Source: Brachypterus glaber
Taxonomy: Eukaryota > Arthropoda > Insecta > Coleoptera > Kateretidae
Length of the DNA stretch: 64,000 nucleotides
Reading direction: 5' to 3'
NCBI GenBank assembly: GCA_958510825.1
Contig: OY294047.1
Location: forward strand, 4,650,001-4,714,000
The notes below the pieces were generated by a model that was given only the letters and a program-made list of their open reading frames with translations, was not told the DNA's origin and searched no databases. The position numbers were made by a program, and so were the translations under genes. Positions within the stretch are counted from its first letter, which is position 1; every line of letters starts with the position of its first letter. Shown here one piece after another: positions 21,707 to 32,971 of the stretch.

Positions 21707-22826
21707 TATGCACACGGCATTCCTAAAGGATTAATGAAGTAGCTCTATAAAAAAATCTGATTATGGATCATGGTAGCAGAAGGTCTACACATTACAGAAC
21801 CATTTACAGCTAAATCCAGAAAACTTGTTTTTGGTTAATAATGTTGAATAATCTTCTACATAATCTTTGACAACAAATTGCTTATTTTGTTGAACGATTC
21901 CGATAGTATTTTTTTACCTGATTCCGAATATCTTTGAATTAAATCGCTATATTTTTCCGTTTTCGATCAAAATGCTCTTGAAAATATTTTTTTCCGTTTT
22001 TCAAGTGCTTGTAAAAAAATTATCATAGTACCTGAAAGCTTTTATCCAGGCTTCAATTAGAGCGGAGTTTTTACTATTTAAAATCGTACAAGAAAAACTT
22101 AACACAATGTTTAGTGGTAAATTTGATAACAGTTTTAAAATATCTCTGAAACCACGTTTTATGCAAACTACATTTGTGTTTGATACATAGTGTTTTTGCC
22201 GAATTTTGCCGAGTTTTCTCAGTTTTTGTACAACTTTTATTTGATAACAGTTTTAAAATACATCTAATTGCGAATTATTGTAGTATTATAGACGTTTTGT
22301 ATTTGAGATTTTTAGGGTTATAATTCGCTGCTAACATAATGACACTATGTAACAAAGAAAAATATAGTTTGCATAAAATGTGTTTTCAGCCGTATTTTAA
22401 AACTGTTTTTAAATTTACCACTAAACATTGTGTTAAGTTTTTCTTTTACGATTTTAAAGAGTAACAACTCCACTCTTATTAAAGCCTGGATAAAAGCTTT
22501 TAGTTAGTTACGATTCAAATTTTTCTAGAAGCACTTGAGAAACGGAAAAAATATTTTCAAAAACATTTTTCTCGAAAACGGAAAATATAGCGATTTAATT
22601 TAAATATATTTGGAATCAGTTAAAAAAATACTATTGGAGTCATTTAACAAAATATGCAATTCATTGTCAAAGATTCTGCAGAATATTATTTACCAAAAAC
22701 AAGTTTTATGGATTTAGCTGTAAATGGTTCTGTAATGTGTAGACCTTCTGCTAACCATGATCCATTACCAAATTTTTCTGTAGAGCTACTTCATCTCATT
22801 CATCCTTTAGGAATGCCGTATGCATG
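21707..22826. mobile_element. 1.1-kb fold-back element related to the 510-bp satellite
   Basis: Arms 21707-22195 and 22338-22826 mirror each other around a ~140-bp centre. Examples are CGGCATTCCTAAAGGAT against ATCCTTTAGGAATGCCG and GTAGACCTTCTGCTAACCAT against its complement. The right arm, read left to right, is collinear with the satellite monomer at 56081: AATGACACTRWKTAACAAA at the inner end, then TTTACCA, AAGCC, then ACCAAAAACAAGTTTT, GGATTTRGCTGT, ATGGTTCTRTA, and a terminal ATTC/RGGAATGCCGTRTG-like end. No open frame. Transposon class unknown. Confidence 0.78.
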
Positions 22827-23404
22827 ACCATGTATACAATTTATGAAAAATAAATGCATTGGCAAAAAGCCAGTATTGTTTTCGTATAAATATAGACAAC
22901 CTTTGCATTAGGTTGTACGTAATGTTACCGCACTGTGAAGTGTTGCGTTTTAAATATATGGATATATTTCTTTTTATGTTATTTAAAATGCTGTACAGTT
23001 TTGTCGGAAATATGTCAAAACTTGGTTCTTTTATATTAAATGAATAAACTAATTTTAGTTTATAAATATTGATAATATTGTTGTTGATCTCATTTAAAGT
23101 TAAATGATTGCCTTACGAGCCGATGTTGCAAACTTTAAATATTATAATATTAAAAAAAAATCTATCGATTTCAAAGGAAATTAAATTTATACATCGCTAC
23201 CAATTTTTTAGGGTGTCTTTCAGATACACCTTTTATCAAAAATCCAACGGGAGTCACTCTGGAAAATGATTGGTTCTCGCTATCGCGACGTCATTAAAGC
23301 CAACACTCAAATATACGTTATGTTTGCTTAAAATATGCAAAAAAAAAGAAAAAATCAATTAGTTTTTTTGAGGAAATATTAAAAACGCTAAAATAAATAG
23401 TATA
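22827..23404. other. Interval with no recognised feature
   Basis: The frame 22859-23047 has no motif and a low-complexity hydrophobic composition. Nothing else was seen. Confidence 0.35.
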
Positions 23405-23880
23405 TTAACGTACTTTAGAAAACTAAACTTGTACTCGTGCGCTAAAAACGTATACTATGAATCTAGTGCTTTATACAAATTTTTCTATTTTGCTCTAAAA
23501 TTTTAAAAAACTTACATTTAAATTAATGACTGATTTAGGGATTCTTGTTTCGGGTTGGCATTACAGTTTCCGCCATGTTTAAAATTCTAAGAACAAATTA
23601 TATTTTGATATATTTTATAGTCATGTCTTCTCTTTTTCACTGTAAGTAACTAAGCCACAATTTTAACAAGGTAAAAAATAACCTAAACACAAAACTTTGT
23701 AGAAAATTAAACTTTAAAGCGACATTGACATTTGCACGGAAAACGTCAAGCAATATTATTTTGTTCTGTTGCCAACCCGAAAGAACAAAAAGTACTAAAC
23801 TCTTATGGGCCTATAAGAGAACGCAAAATGCGTGTGATTATGAGCTTATAAAAGTCACAAAATAGAAAAAACAAATAAAA
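23405..23880 (+). repeat. Dispersed TTTCTATTTTG repeat (copy 2)
   Basis: TTTAGAAAACTAAACTTGTA, GTGCTTTATACAA, TTTTTCTATTTTGCTCTAAA, GGGTTGGCATTAC, and at the far end GATTATGAGCTTATAAAAGT and CAAAATAGAAAAAA. Collinear with 14745-15172. Non-coding. Confidence 0.65.
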
Positions 23881-24004
23881 GGTAAAATGACTATAATTAC
23901 AGTAAATATGTAATATAATAAAACATATTGAAACCAATTATTTAGTAAATTATAAAATATGTTTAAGGATCTTTTTAGTCTAAATAAAGCTAAAAATGTA
24001 AGAA

Positions 24005-24932
24005 AGAAGGGTATCGTTTTAAATAGGAGTTTTGGGCTAAATAAGAAAAATATGTTTTTGTTTAAAAAATTGCAAAATGATGAAAAGAAAGGATAGAAAA
24101 CTGTGTTATTTGTTAAAAAATTGCAAAATGAAACAAAAATTAAAAACTCAAGAATTATTTATTATCGAAAACCTGACAACATCGCATTATTCTTGCGCTA
24201 AATGTGAAAAAAAGCAATATTTTTTGTTTATCTAAAAACCAACATAAATACATTTAGGTAGAATGTATAATAAAAACACTGTACAATATTAATTAAATAT
24301 ATTTATTTTTAAATAAATATATTTAATTAATATTAAAACTTAAAAGTATATGTGTAACTTTTTCATAATCTAGTTAAATCATATCATGGAAATAAACTAA
24401 TTTAACATTAAATTACTTCTCTTGGGTAACACTGTCCTATGGAACTACATGCTTTGGTTTATCGTTGAAACTGCTGGTTTGCTTTCAATGTTATTATAGT
24501 ATAAATACCTCAAAAATAACTCTATAATCGTACTGAAACCTAAGAAACTAGTCACATAAGTCTAATTATACATTGAGTTATAGTATATTAAATCTGTAAA
24601 AACTAATAAAACCAACAAAATATTTTAATATTATAGTCAAGAGCAGTGAACACAACACAGGCTCTTTCTTTTGGACCCACTGTAGTAGTTAATGTGCAAA
24701 GTTATTTTTATTTTGACGAGATGACATTTGACACTTGAATTTTACTAAAATGTTGCCAAATCATACATTGGCATATGTCAAAATTCTTAATTAAAATAAT
24801 TAATTAAGTATGTTCCGGGATGTAAAAAGGGCTAAAATTTTGGCTAAGTATTTATTTTTTATTATCTATAAGCATGTAAAGTCTTATCGTTGCAGGCGAT
24901 TTAGCCCAAAATGCGATACCCTCCTTTTCAAA
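24005..24932. repeat. Inverted-repeat element with GGGTATCG...GGGCTAAAT ends
   Basis: GAAGGGTATCGTTTTAAATA...TTTTGGGCTAAAT at 24005-24045 mirrors ATTTAGCCCAAAATGCGATACCC at 24898-24920. A related left end lies at about 47955-48020 (GAAGGATATCATTTTAAAAG...TTTTGGGCTAAA, then GCAAAATGATGAAAAGAAA) and a short piece at about 7895. The middle holds the palindrome at 24285. No coding region. Confidence 0.5.
24285..24334. repeat. 50-bp perfect AT palindrome
   Basis: AATATTAATTAAATATATTT and its exact complement AAATATATTTAATTAATATT form 24-bp arms around a 2-base centre. It could extrude as a cruciform or simply be a repeat end. No function can be assigned. Confidence 0.8.
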
Positions 24933-25630
24933 TTATTTCGAAGAATCATTTTAGTCCAAATTTAAATTTAAAGCCAAAAGATTATCCTGTTATAAAGAAA
25001 TGTTAAACAAACTGAAATATATGAAATATTCAAGGCACGATTCTATGTACAATCTAAGTATGTCATACAAGGATGTAATACATAAAACAAAAATTACAGT
25101 ATTATTTTTAGAACAAAAGGAAGGAAGCATTTACATTCAGTGCTACCTGGATAAATGTGTCTAAAGTAAAGTATTATCTTCGAATAGTGCACGCAACTAA
25201 ATGGGAATGTTTTAACACAAAGCAGATTTATTGATGCTGGGTTACAGAAATTTATTAAAAAATATGTTACAGGAAGTAAAATTTTATAATTAATTAATTA
25301 ATTAATTAATTAATTTGAATTACTTAAAGTATGTAAATTTGTTTAAAATTATTGAAAAAAAAATTGTGTAAAATGTTAAGGTTTTGCTTTTCATTTTTTT
25401 TGCTAAAAATGCCTTTTTATGGATTTTTTATAAATTGTCATTTTTAAAATCTGAAAATACAAAATATATGCATAAAGATAGTTTTAGTTGTCCTATTTAC
25501 GTTTAGCATTATGGCATAAATGTGGTTTATTTTACTTTTATTTCTATAAAACACGACATATTGCAAACCAAAACCAAAATATAAACATGAAATGTGGACG
25601 CACAAAATCTCCCATAATGTGTGTCTTGTA
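24933..25630. other. AT-rich interval
   Basis: A (TTAA)n run lies at about 25287-25315. The stretch 25370-25510 weakly resembles the interior of the element at 12361 (AATATATGCATAAAGATAGT). No gene. Confidence 0.4.
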
Positions 25631-25631
25631 T

Positions 25632-25807
25632 CTATAGTATACTTTGACGCACGGATCTGTGGCTACGAGAAATATGTTTGGAATGTGTGTGCAAATGGGA
25701 GGCCCGTTGTAGGCACGCACGCCTTATAACGCTTTTAACGGAAAAAAGAGAGCGTGAATGATTCCTCCCCCTTTCGACGGAGACTCTGTTTCATGCGGAG
25801 AACTATA
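25632..25807. repeat. Miniature element of the AGTTCTCC family (copy 1)
   Basis: It contains GACGCACGGATCTGTG, GGCACGCACGCCTTATAACG, AGAGAGCGTGAATG and TCCTCCCCCTTTCGACGGAG, and ends GCGGAGAACTATA. Collinear with 32153-32326 and, inverted, with 49076-49236. It is more GC-rich than its surroundings. Non-coding. Confidence 0.7.
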
Positions 25808-25856
25808 TAGTATACTTTAAATTTAGAGTAACTAAAATAATTTTAGACATAGATAA

Positions 25857-26640
25857 CACAGGCCGACCAAACAAAAAAGTACCCTTATATTTTGACAAGA
25901 GGTCTATTCTTATGTATATTTCATCGCTGAATTCAAATCCGAATTCAGATTAAGGAGTTCCGTAGTGATTTTTCGAGAAAAATGCCAAAAACATGATTTT
26001 TTATGGTTTTTGTATGGTTTTTTGGAATTAAAAAAAAAAAAAACGGAAAATTATAAAACTAATATGACTTTAATTTTGAATTCTACGGATCAAAATACAT
26101 CGAAAACCATATTTTGTTTTTTTTTTACCCTTGCAGGGCTTTGAAAAATATAGCAGCGCAAGGACAATTTTGGCGATTATGAGGTGCTTTTGAGGTTAGG
26201 GCCAAACCAAGACTCGTTGGGCCAATTCTGGTAGCGGATTCGTATTCAGCGTATCAAAATACATAGGAATATATACCGCTCTTCTCCAGATCAAAATAGT
26301 TTTTCTTTATTCGGCTGTTACGCGCTGTTATGCGCTGCTACAATTTTCAAAATTTAAAAATATCGTAAAAAAATAAAAAAAATATGGGTTTCAATGTATT
26401 TTGATCCGTAGAATTCAAATTTAAAGTCAGATTAGTTTTATCATTTTCCGTTTTTTTTTTATTTTTTTTATTCCAAAAAAACATAGTAAAACCCTAAAAA
26501 ATCATGTTTTTTTGCTATTTTTCGAGAAATCACTGCGGAACCCCTTAATATGACTTTGGGTTGGGATTAAGCAATAAAAAATACATAAGAATAGACTTGT
26601 CTCGTCAAAAGATCAGGGTTCCTTTTTTTGTGAGCCTGTG
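25857..26640. mobile_element. Palindromic element, CACAGGC termini, TAA flanks
   Basis: The termini are CACAGGCCGACCAAAC (25857) and TTTGTGAGCCTGTG (ending 26640). Mirrored interior: TCTATTCTTATGTAT/ATACATAAGAATAGA, GGAGTTCCGTAGTGATTT/AAATCACTGCGGAACCCC and ATTTTGATCCGTAGAATTC. Both outer flanks read TAA, so a 3-bp duplication (as in PIF/Harbinger) is possible. No transposase. A solo end is seen near 3457. Confidence 0.72.
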
Positions 26641-26700
26641 TAATTATACTCATCGCATATGAAAACTAGAATGCATGATTTTGGGGTTTAATACAAATTA

Positions 26701-26804
26701 TTTTAAGGTTAAAAAACAAGAATTCCTTAGTTAGTTTTTTATGAGTTATAAATTTTAAGGTTAAAAAACAAGAATTCCTTAGTTAGTTTTTTATGAGTTA
26801 TAAA
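26701..26804. repeat. Exact 52-bp tandem duplication
   Basis: Two identical neighbouring copies of a 52-bp unit beginning TTTTAAGGTTAAAAAACAAG. No difference was seen between the copies, so the event is recent or the copies are being homogenised. An assembly artefact is also possible. Confidence 0.85.
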
Positions 26805-27321
26805 TGAATATTCAGAAAAAGATTTTAAACTTTTAATTGATGCAATTAATTAATTAAAATCAAGAAAAAAAAGGATCATGGCTTAAATTATATAATAAAA
26901 GTTAACCAAGATTCATTTTAATTCAATTACTCTCTAAAAAAGTAATTCTACTTTGGCTTTTAGGCTATTAATTAAATTTTCTGTAATTCTTATTCCGAAT
27001 TATTTTTTTTCTTTCTCCTTAAAGTCTAAGTAGAAATTCAAAATCAAGACTAGAATATTTTTAAGTAAAAAACGAGCACGTTTTTTAATTTTTCCGACCT
27101 AGAACTTAGTGCTTATTTTCCACCCGTTGCCATGACAGCGGTCGGAAAGTGACAATCAGCTGATTTTACTGTCAGAGAAGACTTTTGACCGGGTGAAAAA
27201 ATTGAATGTGCTATTTCTGTCCCCTAAAGTTGGGATAAATTAAAAATTTTGACTTTTTAAGGTCACAACAAGGCCGTTTGTTGATGAAATTTTTTTTTAA
27301 AAAATCAGGGTTCTTCCCTGT
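26805..27321. other. Interval with no recognised feature
   Basis: No open frame or repeat partner was identified. Confidence 0.35.
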
Positions 27322-27329
27322 ACTTATAC

Positions 27330-27583
27330 CAACGAACTAATAACTCTTCTTTCTAGAATACGCATACCGTTAAAATAAAGTATCGCCAACATCTCGGTTT
27401 GTTTGTAAACAAATAGTAGGTATATTCAGGCCTGAACAATAACAATTACCAGTAACTGGTATTGTTGTCTCTGTTAGAACAAAGATGTGCGAGTAAGAGA
27501 GACGAATGTTTATGTTGCCGACTAATTTGTCAGTTTTAACGAATGAAATGCCTATTCTAGAGAGAAGAGTTATTAGTTCGTTA
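27330..27583. mobile_element. hAT-type MITE, 254 bp (copy 1)
   Basis: The inverted termini are CAACGAACTAATAACTCTTC and GAAGAGTTATTAGTTCGTTA. The flanks ACTTATAC (27322-27329) and ACTTATAT (27584-27591) are an 8-bp duplication with one mismatch. The second copy at 63180 has a perfect 8-bp duplication. Interior and length match that copy closely. Non-autonomous; no open frame. Confidence 0.87.
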
Positions 27584-28022
27584 ACTTATATCTGGAAGAA
27601 CGATTATTTTTCCAAAAAACGCCACCTCTAAATATTTTTTTAGTTCTGAAAAAATAGGGTGGTAATCTACTCACCCAATGAACAACTTTGGGTGGTGGGA
27701 CTTTTAAAATTAAAAAAAAGTCAAAACATGGACACCCTAACATATAGGCTTGTTTCTGCTTTATGAAAAGTTATGTTCGGTAGGTTTACTCTAGAAATTT
27801 AGCTTTTGGCTGTTGACTAGAATCAGAAACTTTTTAATTAAATGAATATGTAAAAGCTTTATTCTGTGTTTAGTTTTGAAAAATCCTTCAGCACAAAGCT
27901 GAAATATATTCAGTTGCTTTCAGAAAATTAAACATATATTTAAATATTTAGTTTTTGTTTTTTTAAAACCTTATTAGTATTTATTTGTAAAAATTCTAAA
28001 AAATTAAACAGCTTTATTATCT

Positions 28023-28160
28023 TATTCTGTTTCTTGGTTCTAAAAGGGCCAATATCAGTTTGTAAACAGCAACGTTTTTACGTCAACTCTGATGTAATAT
28101 TTTGAAAACGCTACTATTGACAAAATGATATTGGCCCTTTTAGAACAAAGCTACAGAATT
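28023..28160. repeat. 138-bp hairpin element
   Basis: ATTCTGTTTCTTGGTTCTAA...GGGCCAATATCA mirrors TGATATTGGCCC...TTAGAACAAAGCTACAGAAT. Small fold-back MITE shape; non-coding. Confidence 0.65.
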
Positions 28161-28403
28161 ATTTTATCTATAAAGCACTTTCTCAGTACCATCATTTTCA
28201 TAGAAAACGCTCACATCACAGAACCCTGAGGTCCCCAACATTTTAAATTTTTAGTTGTAGTATATGTACTTTACTAAGATTGACACTGACATTTTCCGTA
28301 ATAATTAAGTAAGGTTAAAGTACAGTCTATATTATATAGTGCAAGTCCTAAGCATATATGCTTATAAGCAAAAAGGTTAACAAATTTTATTATAAATGAT
28401 ATT

Positions 28404-28770
28404 TATACAGTATGTCTCCAGATAGAGTTACAAAGAGGAATTTATTTTTTATTTTTGATTTGATCTCAAAAAAAGTCACTCTTTATAACTTGCCCTGCTT
28501 GATTTTAAACTCCCAAAACACTAAGCGCTTTTTGTACAACTCTTACGGTTCATGGGATAATGTTTTTTTCTTCAAAATAGTGTCTTCAAAAATATAAAGA
28601 AAAAAAAACATCATCAAGAGTGACTTATTTGTAATTCCAACAGTTGGTTTGTGTAATTTGGTGTAATTTTTGCGTGCCAAGCCTCAATGATGGCTTGTCG
28701 TAATTCTTCAGCATTATGACCCAGGAAAGTTAGTTTCTTCCCTCGCTCTGACTCCGGTATGGAAAGGGTT
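28404..28770 (-). mobile_element. Tc1-like element, 3' part and terminus
   Basis: Downstream of the transposase fragment (minus strand) a GAGGCTTGGCAC stretch is followed by an AT-rich tail that ends GTAACTCTATCTGGAGACATACTGTA near 28404, which looks like a Tc1-type terminus. The matching 5' terminus was not found upstream of 28995, so the element is broken at that end. The frame at 28412-28597 on the other strand is not a gene. Confidence 0.5.
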
Positions 28771-28995
28771 TTACCGCAGATAATTCATTAATTGCATATC
28801 TTCTTCTGCACTACTCATTCTACTTCGACCAGAACACCGCTTTCTGCTAATCTGTCCAGTTTCCTCAAGTTTTTTCTTTGCTCGCATTATAGTGCTGTTT
28901 GCAACATTTAATTCAGTGGCTATTTCACGTACACTTATCCCGTCATTTATTCTTGCTGTTATAATACATTTTTGATAATTTGTTATCTGCGGCAT
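28640..28995 (-). pseudogene. Tc1/mariner transposase remnant (N-terminal HTH plus C-terminal scrap)
   Basis: The 74-residue minus-strand frame begins MPQITNYQKCIITARI and has a homeodomain-like helix-turn-helix: DGISVREIATELNVANSTIM (residues 18-37), then KKKLEETGQISRKRCSGRSR. This is the first DNA-binding domain of Tc1-type transposases, which binds the element's termini. After a TAA at 28771 the frame resumes as NPFHTGVRAREETNFPGS, again Tc1-like, followed by another stop. In a shifted frame EELRQAIIEAWHAKITPNY then resembles the transposase C-terminus. The catalytic DDE core is therefore missing, through internal deletion plus stops. Non-functional. Confidence 0.82.
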
Positions 28996-29202
28996 AACTA
29001 ATGTGAATTATTTTGACAAGTAATGTCATAATAATATTTGACAAATAAATGTCAAAGAGACCTTGATAAAGTTCAATATAATCTGTAACATTTTTAGGTG
29101 TAAGCGTTTATTATGAAAACGATGGTACAATTGGTATACTACTTTTTTAAAAGTACTTAAAAGTATTGGGACCGACCCAAAATGTATTCTTATTATACTA
29201 TT

Positions 29203-29640
29203 CACAGCGCCTGCGCTAGAATAGTACTATACGGTAGTTTTGAATTTTCCAAAATTTTCAAAAAATTCTTGGATATAAACTTGTTTCATGAAAAAATAAG
29301 AAACATTTTTTGCCCGTCTGTCCGTCCGTCCGTCCGACGTCATGGATTTTGTTAACACGATAACTCAAGAACGAATAATCCGACCAACTTGAAATTTTCA
29401 GGAAAAATCAAGTTCTATGAGGGAAAGATATCTGCTGTTTTTAAAAGAATTTCCCCAAAAAACAAAAAAAGTTATGGGGGGTTAAAAAAATCTAAAAAGG
29501 CTGAAAGAAAATTACGATTAACGTAACTTTTTGACGAAAAATTACTTTTATTATAAGGATTAATTCTATAAATTTTGAAAGTGAACCCCCCAAAAACAAA
29601 AAAGTTATGGGGGTAAACTCTTTAAAAAATAAAAAAAAAA
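29203..29640 (+). repeat. GTCC/GTCT-core dispersed repeat (copy 4, fullest)
   Basis: TATACTATTCACAGCGCCTG, GCTAGAATAGTACTATACGG, GAATTTTCCAAAATTTTCAA, TGTTTCATGAAAAAATAAG, the CCGTCTGTCCGTCCGTCCGT core, ACGATAACTCAAGAACGAAT and GGAAAAATCAAGTTCTATGA, then repeated AAAAAAGTTATGGGGG blocks. Sequence to about 29790 (ATGCAATATACCATTTACTC) may be its far end, since a complement of this occurs at 41985. Confidence 0.72.
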
Positions 29641-29794
29641 TCGTTTTTCTAATTTTTTATACAAAATTTTTTAGTTTTTCTCAAAAAGAAAATACAAAAA
29701 ATGAAAATGAAATGAATTTGTTTATTATTTTGAAAAAATTGTTTTTAAGTATTTGAGAAAATGCAATATACCATTTACTCTGCATAGTATATAA

Positions 29795-30152
29795 TGAAAT
29801 GCGTAGCATTACATATCTTACAGCTTGTTCAAATATTAAAATCAAAACAATTCGTTGCTATTCAGATATTAATTACTAGACCTCGGGAGTTAGCGACCTG
29901 TTTATACGTTCATGAGCATATCATTAATTTAATACTAATTAGAAGCTGTCGGACAGCTGTCCCCATCCACAACACTGTACACGCCTGTCAGTTTATCTAT
30001 AAAAAAAGTTGAAAAAGATGACAAAAGATAGTCATAGCTCGCAAGCCCCCGGCCTGTGGTTATTACCAATGGCGATTTCTCCCGTTAGATTAGACAGGGA
30101 CAAAAGTTCTACCCAAAAAGGATAGAAGACATACATACACTCCCACTTCCAC
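29795..30152. other. Interval with no recognised feature
   Basis: The frame at 29794-30012 shows no motif. A small inverted motif AGCTGTCGGACAGCT lies near 29943. Confidence 0.35.
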
Positions 30153-30208
30153 CCAACCAAACAAATTCTGTATTTGTTCTTTGTTGAACAAATACAATAT
30201 TTACTTGG
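30153..30208 (+). repeat. Hairpin 1 of a twin pair
   Basis: AACAAATTCTGTATTTGTTC pairs with GAACAAATACAATATTT, with CCAA/TTGG extending the stem. It resembles hairpin 2 at 30334. Together they may be the ends of one MITE or a small-RNA precursor pair. Confidence 0.6.
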
Positions 30209-30333
30209 CCCGGCGAAAAGTGTAACTATAGTATTTTTATTAAAGAAATTACTGGCGCCATCTAAACTATATCTTATTCTACAGATTCACATTAGCTATG
30301 TTCGTTCGTGCCGCTCAGTGCTACACTTTGCGG

Positions 30334-30393
30334 CCAACCAAATAAATACTGTGTTTGTTGTATGAAAAACAAATACAGTATTTATTTGGTTGG
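30334..30393 (+). repeat. Hairpin 2: 26-bp stem, 8-base loop
   Basis: CCAACCAAATAAATACTGTG...TTTGTT pairs with AACAAATACAGTATTTATTT...GGTTGG along 26 positions. The single difference becomes a G-U pair in a plus-strand transcript. The frame 30174-30365 runs through both hairpins and is not a gene. It could be a precursor of small RNAs; expression is unknown. Confidence 0.7.
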
Positions 30394-30743
30394 CTGGAAA
30401 ATGTAGCACAAATGAGACAGAGATAGGGTAGACGTCTTTTGTTTCATAATTCTAGTTGTAGAGAGCTCCATTTGGATAAACACAGTTCGATAGATATTTT
30501 CATGAATATTTATGATATCGGTCATAACCAATGTTGATATAAGCTAAGTTATGCTGATTTCACGTACCGAAAAGTTTTACAGAAAAATAAATCTGTTGAG
30601 TTCATTAAACCTTTCATTAAATTTTATTTTTTTTTTATTTAACCAACACCTTTATAAAAATACTTGTTTTTAGTACTATTTTAAATATAAAAAGTTAAGT
30701 CTAGAAATTATTGTAGGCGATTTATTGCCAGCAATTGTTATAG

Positions 30744-31789
30744 TAAAGAACCTGGCACACATATAGGGGGGTTCCTGGGCCTCAAATTTTGATATTTTGT
30801 AATTTCGGGGGTAAACATTAAATTAGAAAAATTGCAGCCAAATTAAATGACCAGTTTCGGAGAAAAACGCTTTTAAAAATCTAATTTTATGACAGTCTTT
30901 TTGACGTATATTAAGGTTATTTTTTACTTACGTAAATATTAACTTAATTAGCCGTTTTAAGTTTATTATACTCTATTAATTAAAGAACAGGCAAGATAAA
31001 TATTACATAAAAGGTTTTATTATTACATGTGATTCTATAAAAATTTTAAAACTTTGTGAAACTTCCACATGCTGGCATTTTCCACGTGTTTGCTAATTAT
31101 CTGCATATTTTCTGTTGAATTTTTGCTTGATTATGTTGAAACATAGTTTGGTACATCGACAAATATTTTATAATTATTTTATAATTATATATAATTCATT
31201 AGTGAACCCTTTATAGTAATATTTATTAAAAGTTGTTTGCTAGGAAATCTCAATAATATGTTTTGCATATGAAAATATCATGAGAGATTTCTCAACCATC
31301 AGATATTGTTTTGAAAAAATATATCAAGAAAATCTAAAATATATAATTATAAAATATTTGTCGATGTACCAAACTATGTTTCAACATAATCATGCAAAAA
31401 TCTAACAGAAAATATGCAGATAATTAACAAACACGTGGAAAATGCCAGCATGTGGAAGTTTCACAAAGTTTTAAAATTTTTATAGAATCACATGTAATAA
31501 TAAAACCTTTTATGTAATATTTATCTTGCCTGTTCTTTAATTAATAGAGTATAATAAACTTAAAACGGCTAATTAAGTTAATATTTACGTAAGTAAAAAA
31601 TAACCTTAATATACGTCAAAAAATCTGTCATAAAATTAGATTTTTAAAAGCGTTTTTTTCCGAAACTGGTCATTTAATTTGGCTGCAATTTTCCTAATTT
31701 AATGTTTACCCCCGAAATTACAAAATATTAAAATTTGAGGCAGTTTGACTGAGGCCCAGGAACCCCCTATATGTGTGCCAGTTTCTTTA
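30744..31789. mobile_element. ~1.05-kb near-perfect palindrome with CTGGCACAC ends
   Basis: Arms of roughly 440 bp (30744-31185 and 31342-31789) are almost identical inverted copies. The outer ends read TAAAGAACCTGGCACACATA and TATGTGTGCCAGTTTCTTTA. Inner examples are AACTTCCACATGCTGGCATT against AATGCCAGCATGTGGAAGTT. A ~155-bp AT-rich centre separates them. No open frame. The target duplication is not resolved, so the superfamily is open. Confidence 0.82.
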
Positions 31790-32152
31790 AAGCCTAACTG
31801 TATTTTTAAATAGCGATTGTAAAAATACCTTAATTTTTAAAATAAATTTAAAGCGTTTGACTGTATTACCGTCGTGTTTTTACAGCTTTTTTTTACAGTT
31901 GTTCTGTGTTTTTTAATGTTACTGTCAATTTGACCTATTGTTACATGCACTTCCTGTATTTTTCAAGGGATATTACAACCTAACCTGTGGTTTAACTTAA
32001 AATTCAAAAATTACATGAAAAATTAAGCATTATGACAGGTTTTTCTAAATTTGCTTATACGAGATAGTATAATTTAGTATTTCCTCACAAGGATAACTGC
32101 TTTAAATTTACTATCACTTTTTACAGTGTAGAAGTAGAAATATAACAATACC
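31790..32152. other. Interval with no recognised feature
   Basis: AT-rich, no open frame or repeat partner. Confidence 0.35.
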
Positions 32153-32326
32153 TATACTTTGACACAAGGATCTGTGTCTAAGGAAAATATGTGAAGAATG
32201 TGCGTGCAAGTGAGTGGCCCGTTGCAGGCACGCACGCCTTATAATGCTTTTGACGGAAAGAAGAGAGCGCGCATGATACCTCCCCCTTTCATCGGAGACT
32301 TTGTGTCAAGTGGAGGACTATTATAG
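32153..32326. repeat. Miniature element of the AGTTCTCC family (copy 2)
   Basis: GACACAAGGATCTGTGTC, GGCACGCACGCCTTATAATG, AGAGAGCGCGCATGATACC, TCCCCCTTTCATCGGAGAC, then GGAGGACTATTATAG. Collinear with 25632-25807. Confidence 0.7.
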
Positions 32327-32470
32327 ACCTCCACTTGACGTATAATACATCTATTTTATTTTATTATTTTAAAAATAAAACGTTTCTGTTTGAAATATAA
32401 AACATATTAAAGTAATTGCAAGCTTACAAAAGCTCCAGACAGAAAACACTGCCATGAATCTATAGATATA

Positions 32471-32971
32471 CAGGGTGATTGCAAATAGGGGTAACAAAGT
32501 ACATGAAAGAAAGTTTCCAGAAACATATGCTATATAACACCACCTAAGGGAGCTACGGCAGTCCTAAGTTAGTACAGTGTGAAATTTTCTGAATAATTAA
32601 ATTCAAGTACTGAAAATAATTTTTTATTCGATTGATTCTAAAAGCGACACTTTTTGTTCATGTTTTACGGGCGAAAAGTTGAACTTTGTGGCCCTAGGGC
32701 CAGAAAGTTTGTTTCGCCCGCTAACTAAAACCGCCATTTTTACCGCTTAGATGTCAATTTTCTATCTATTGTTATTACGCAGCGCAGAACCCTGCGCAAA
32801 CATTATTTCCTCTATATATTCTCTACTTATGTGATAAGAACACGCAAAATGCTTGTGATTATGAGCTTATAAGAGTGGCAAAATAGAAAAAGGTTAATTT
32901 AAAAATTAATCTGAATCCTTATATATTCTTTGTTGCAAAAGTACTTCTACGCCTTTTTGTAAATCACTCTG
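32471..32971. mobile_element. TA-flanked CAGGGTGATT element with a nested repeat fragment
   Basis: The termini CAGGGTGATT (32471) and AATCACTCTG (ending 32971) are inverted and both bordered by TA. Inside, 32828-32890 (GAACACGCAAAATGCTTGTG...GCAAAATAGAAAAAG) is a fragment of the TTTCTATTTTG family at 14745/23405/38036. A GC-rich inverted motif GGGCGAAAAGT...GTTTCGCCCGC lies near 32670-32720. No gene. Confidence 0.6.
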
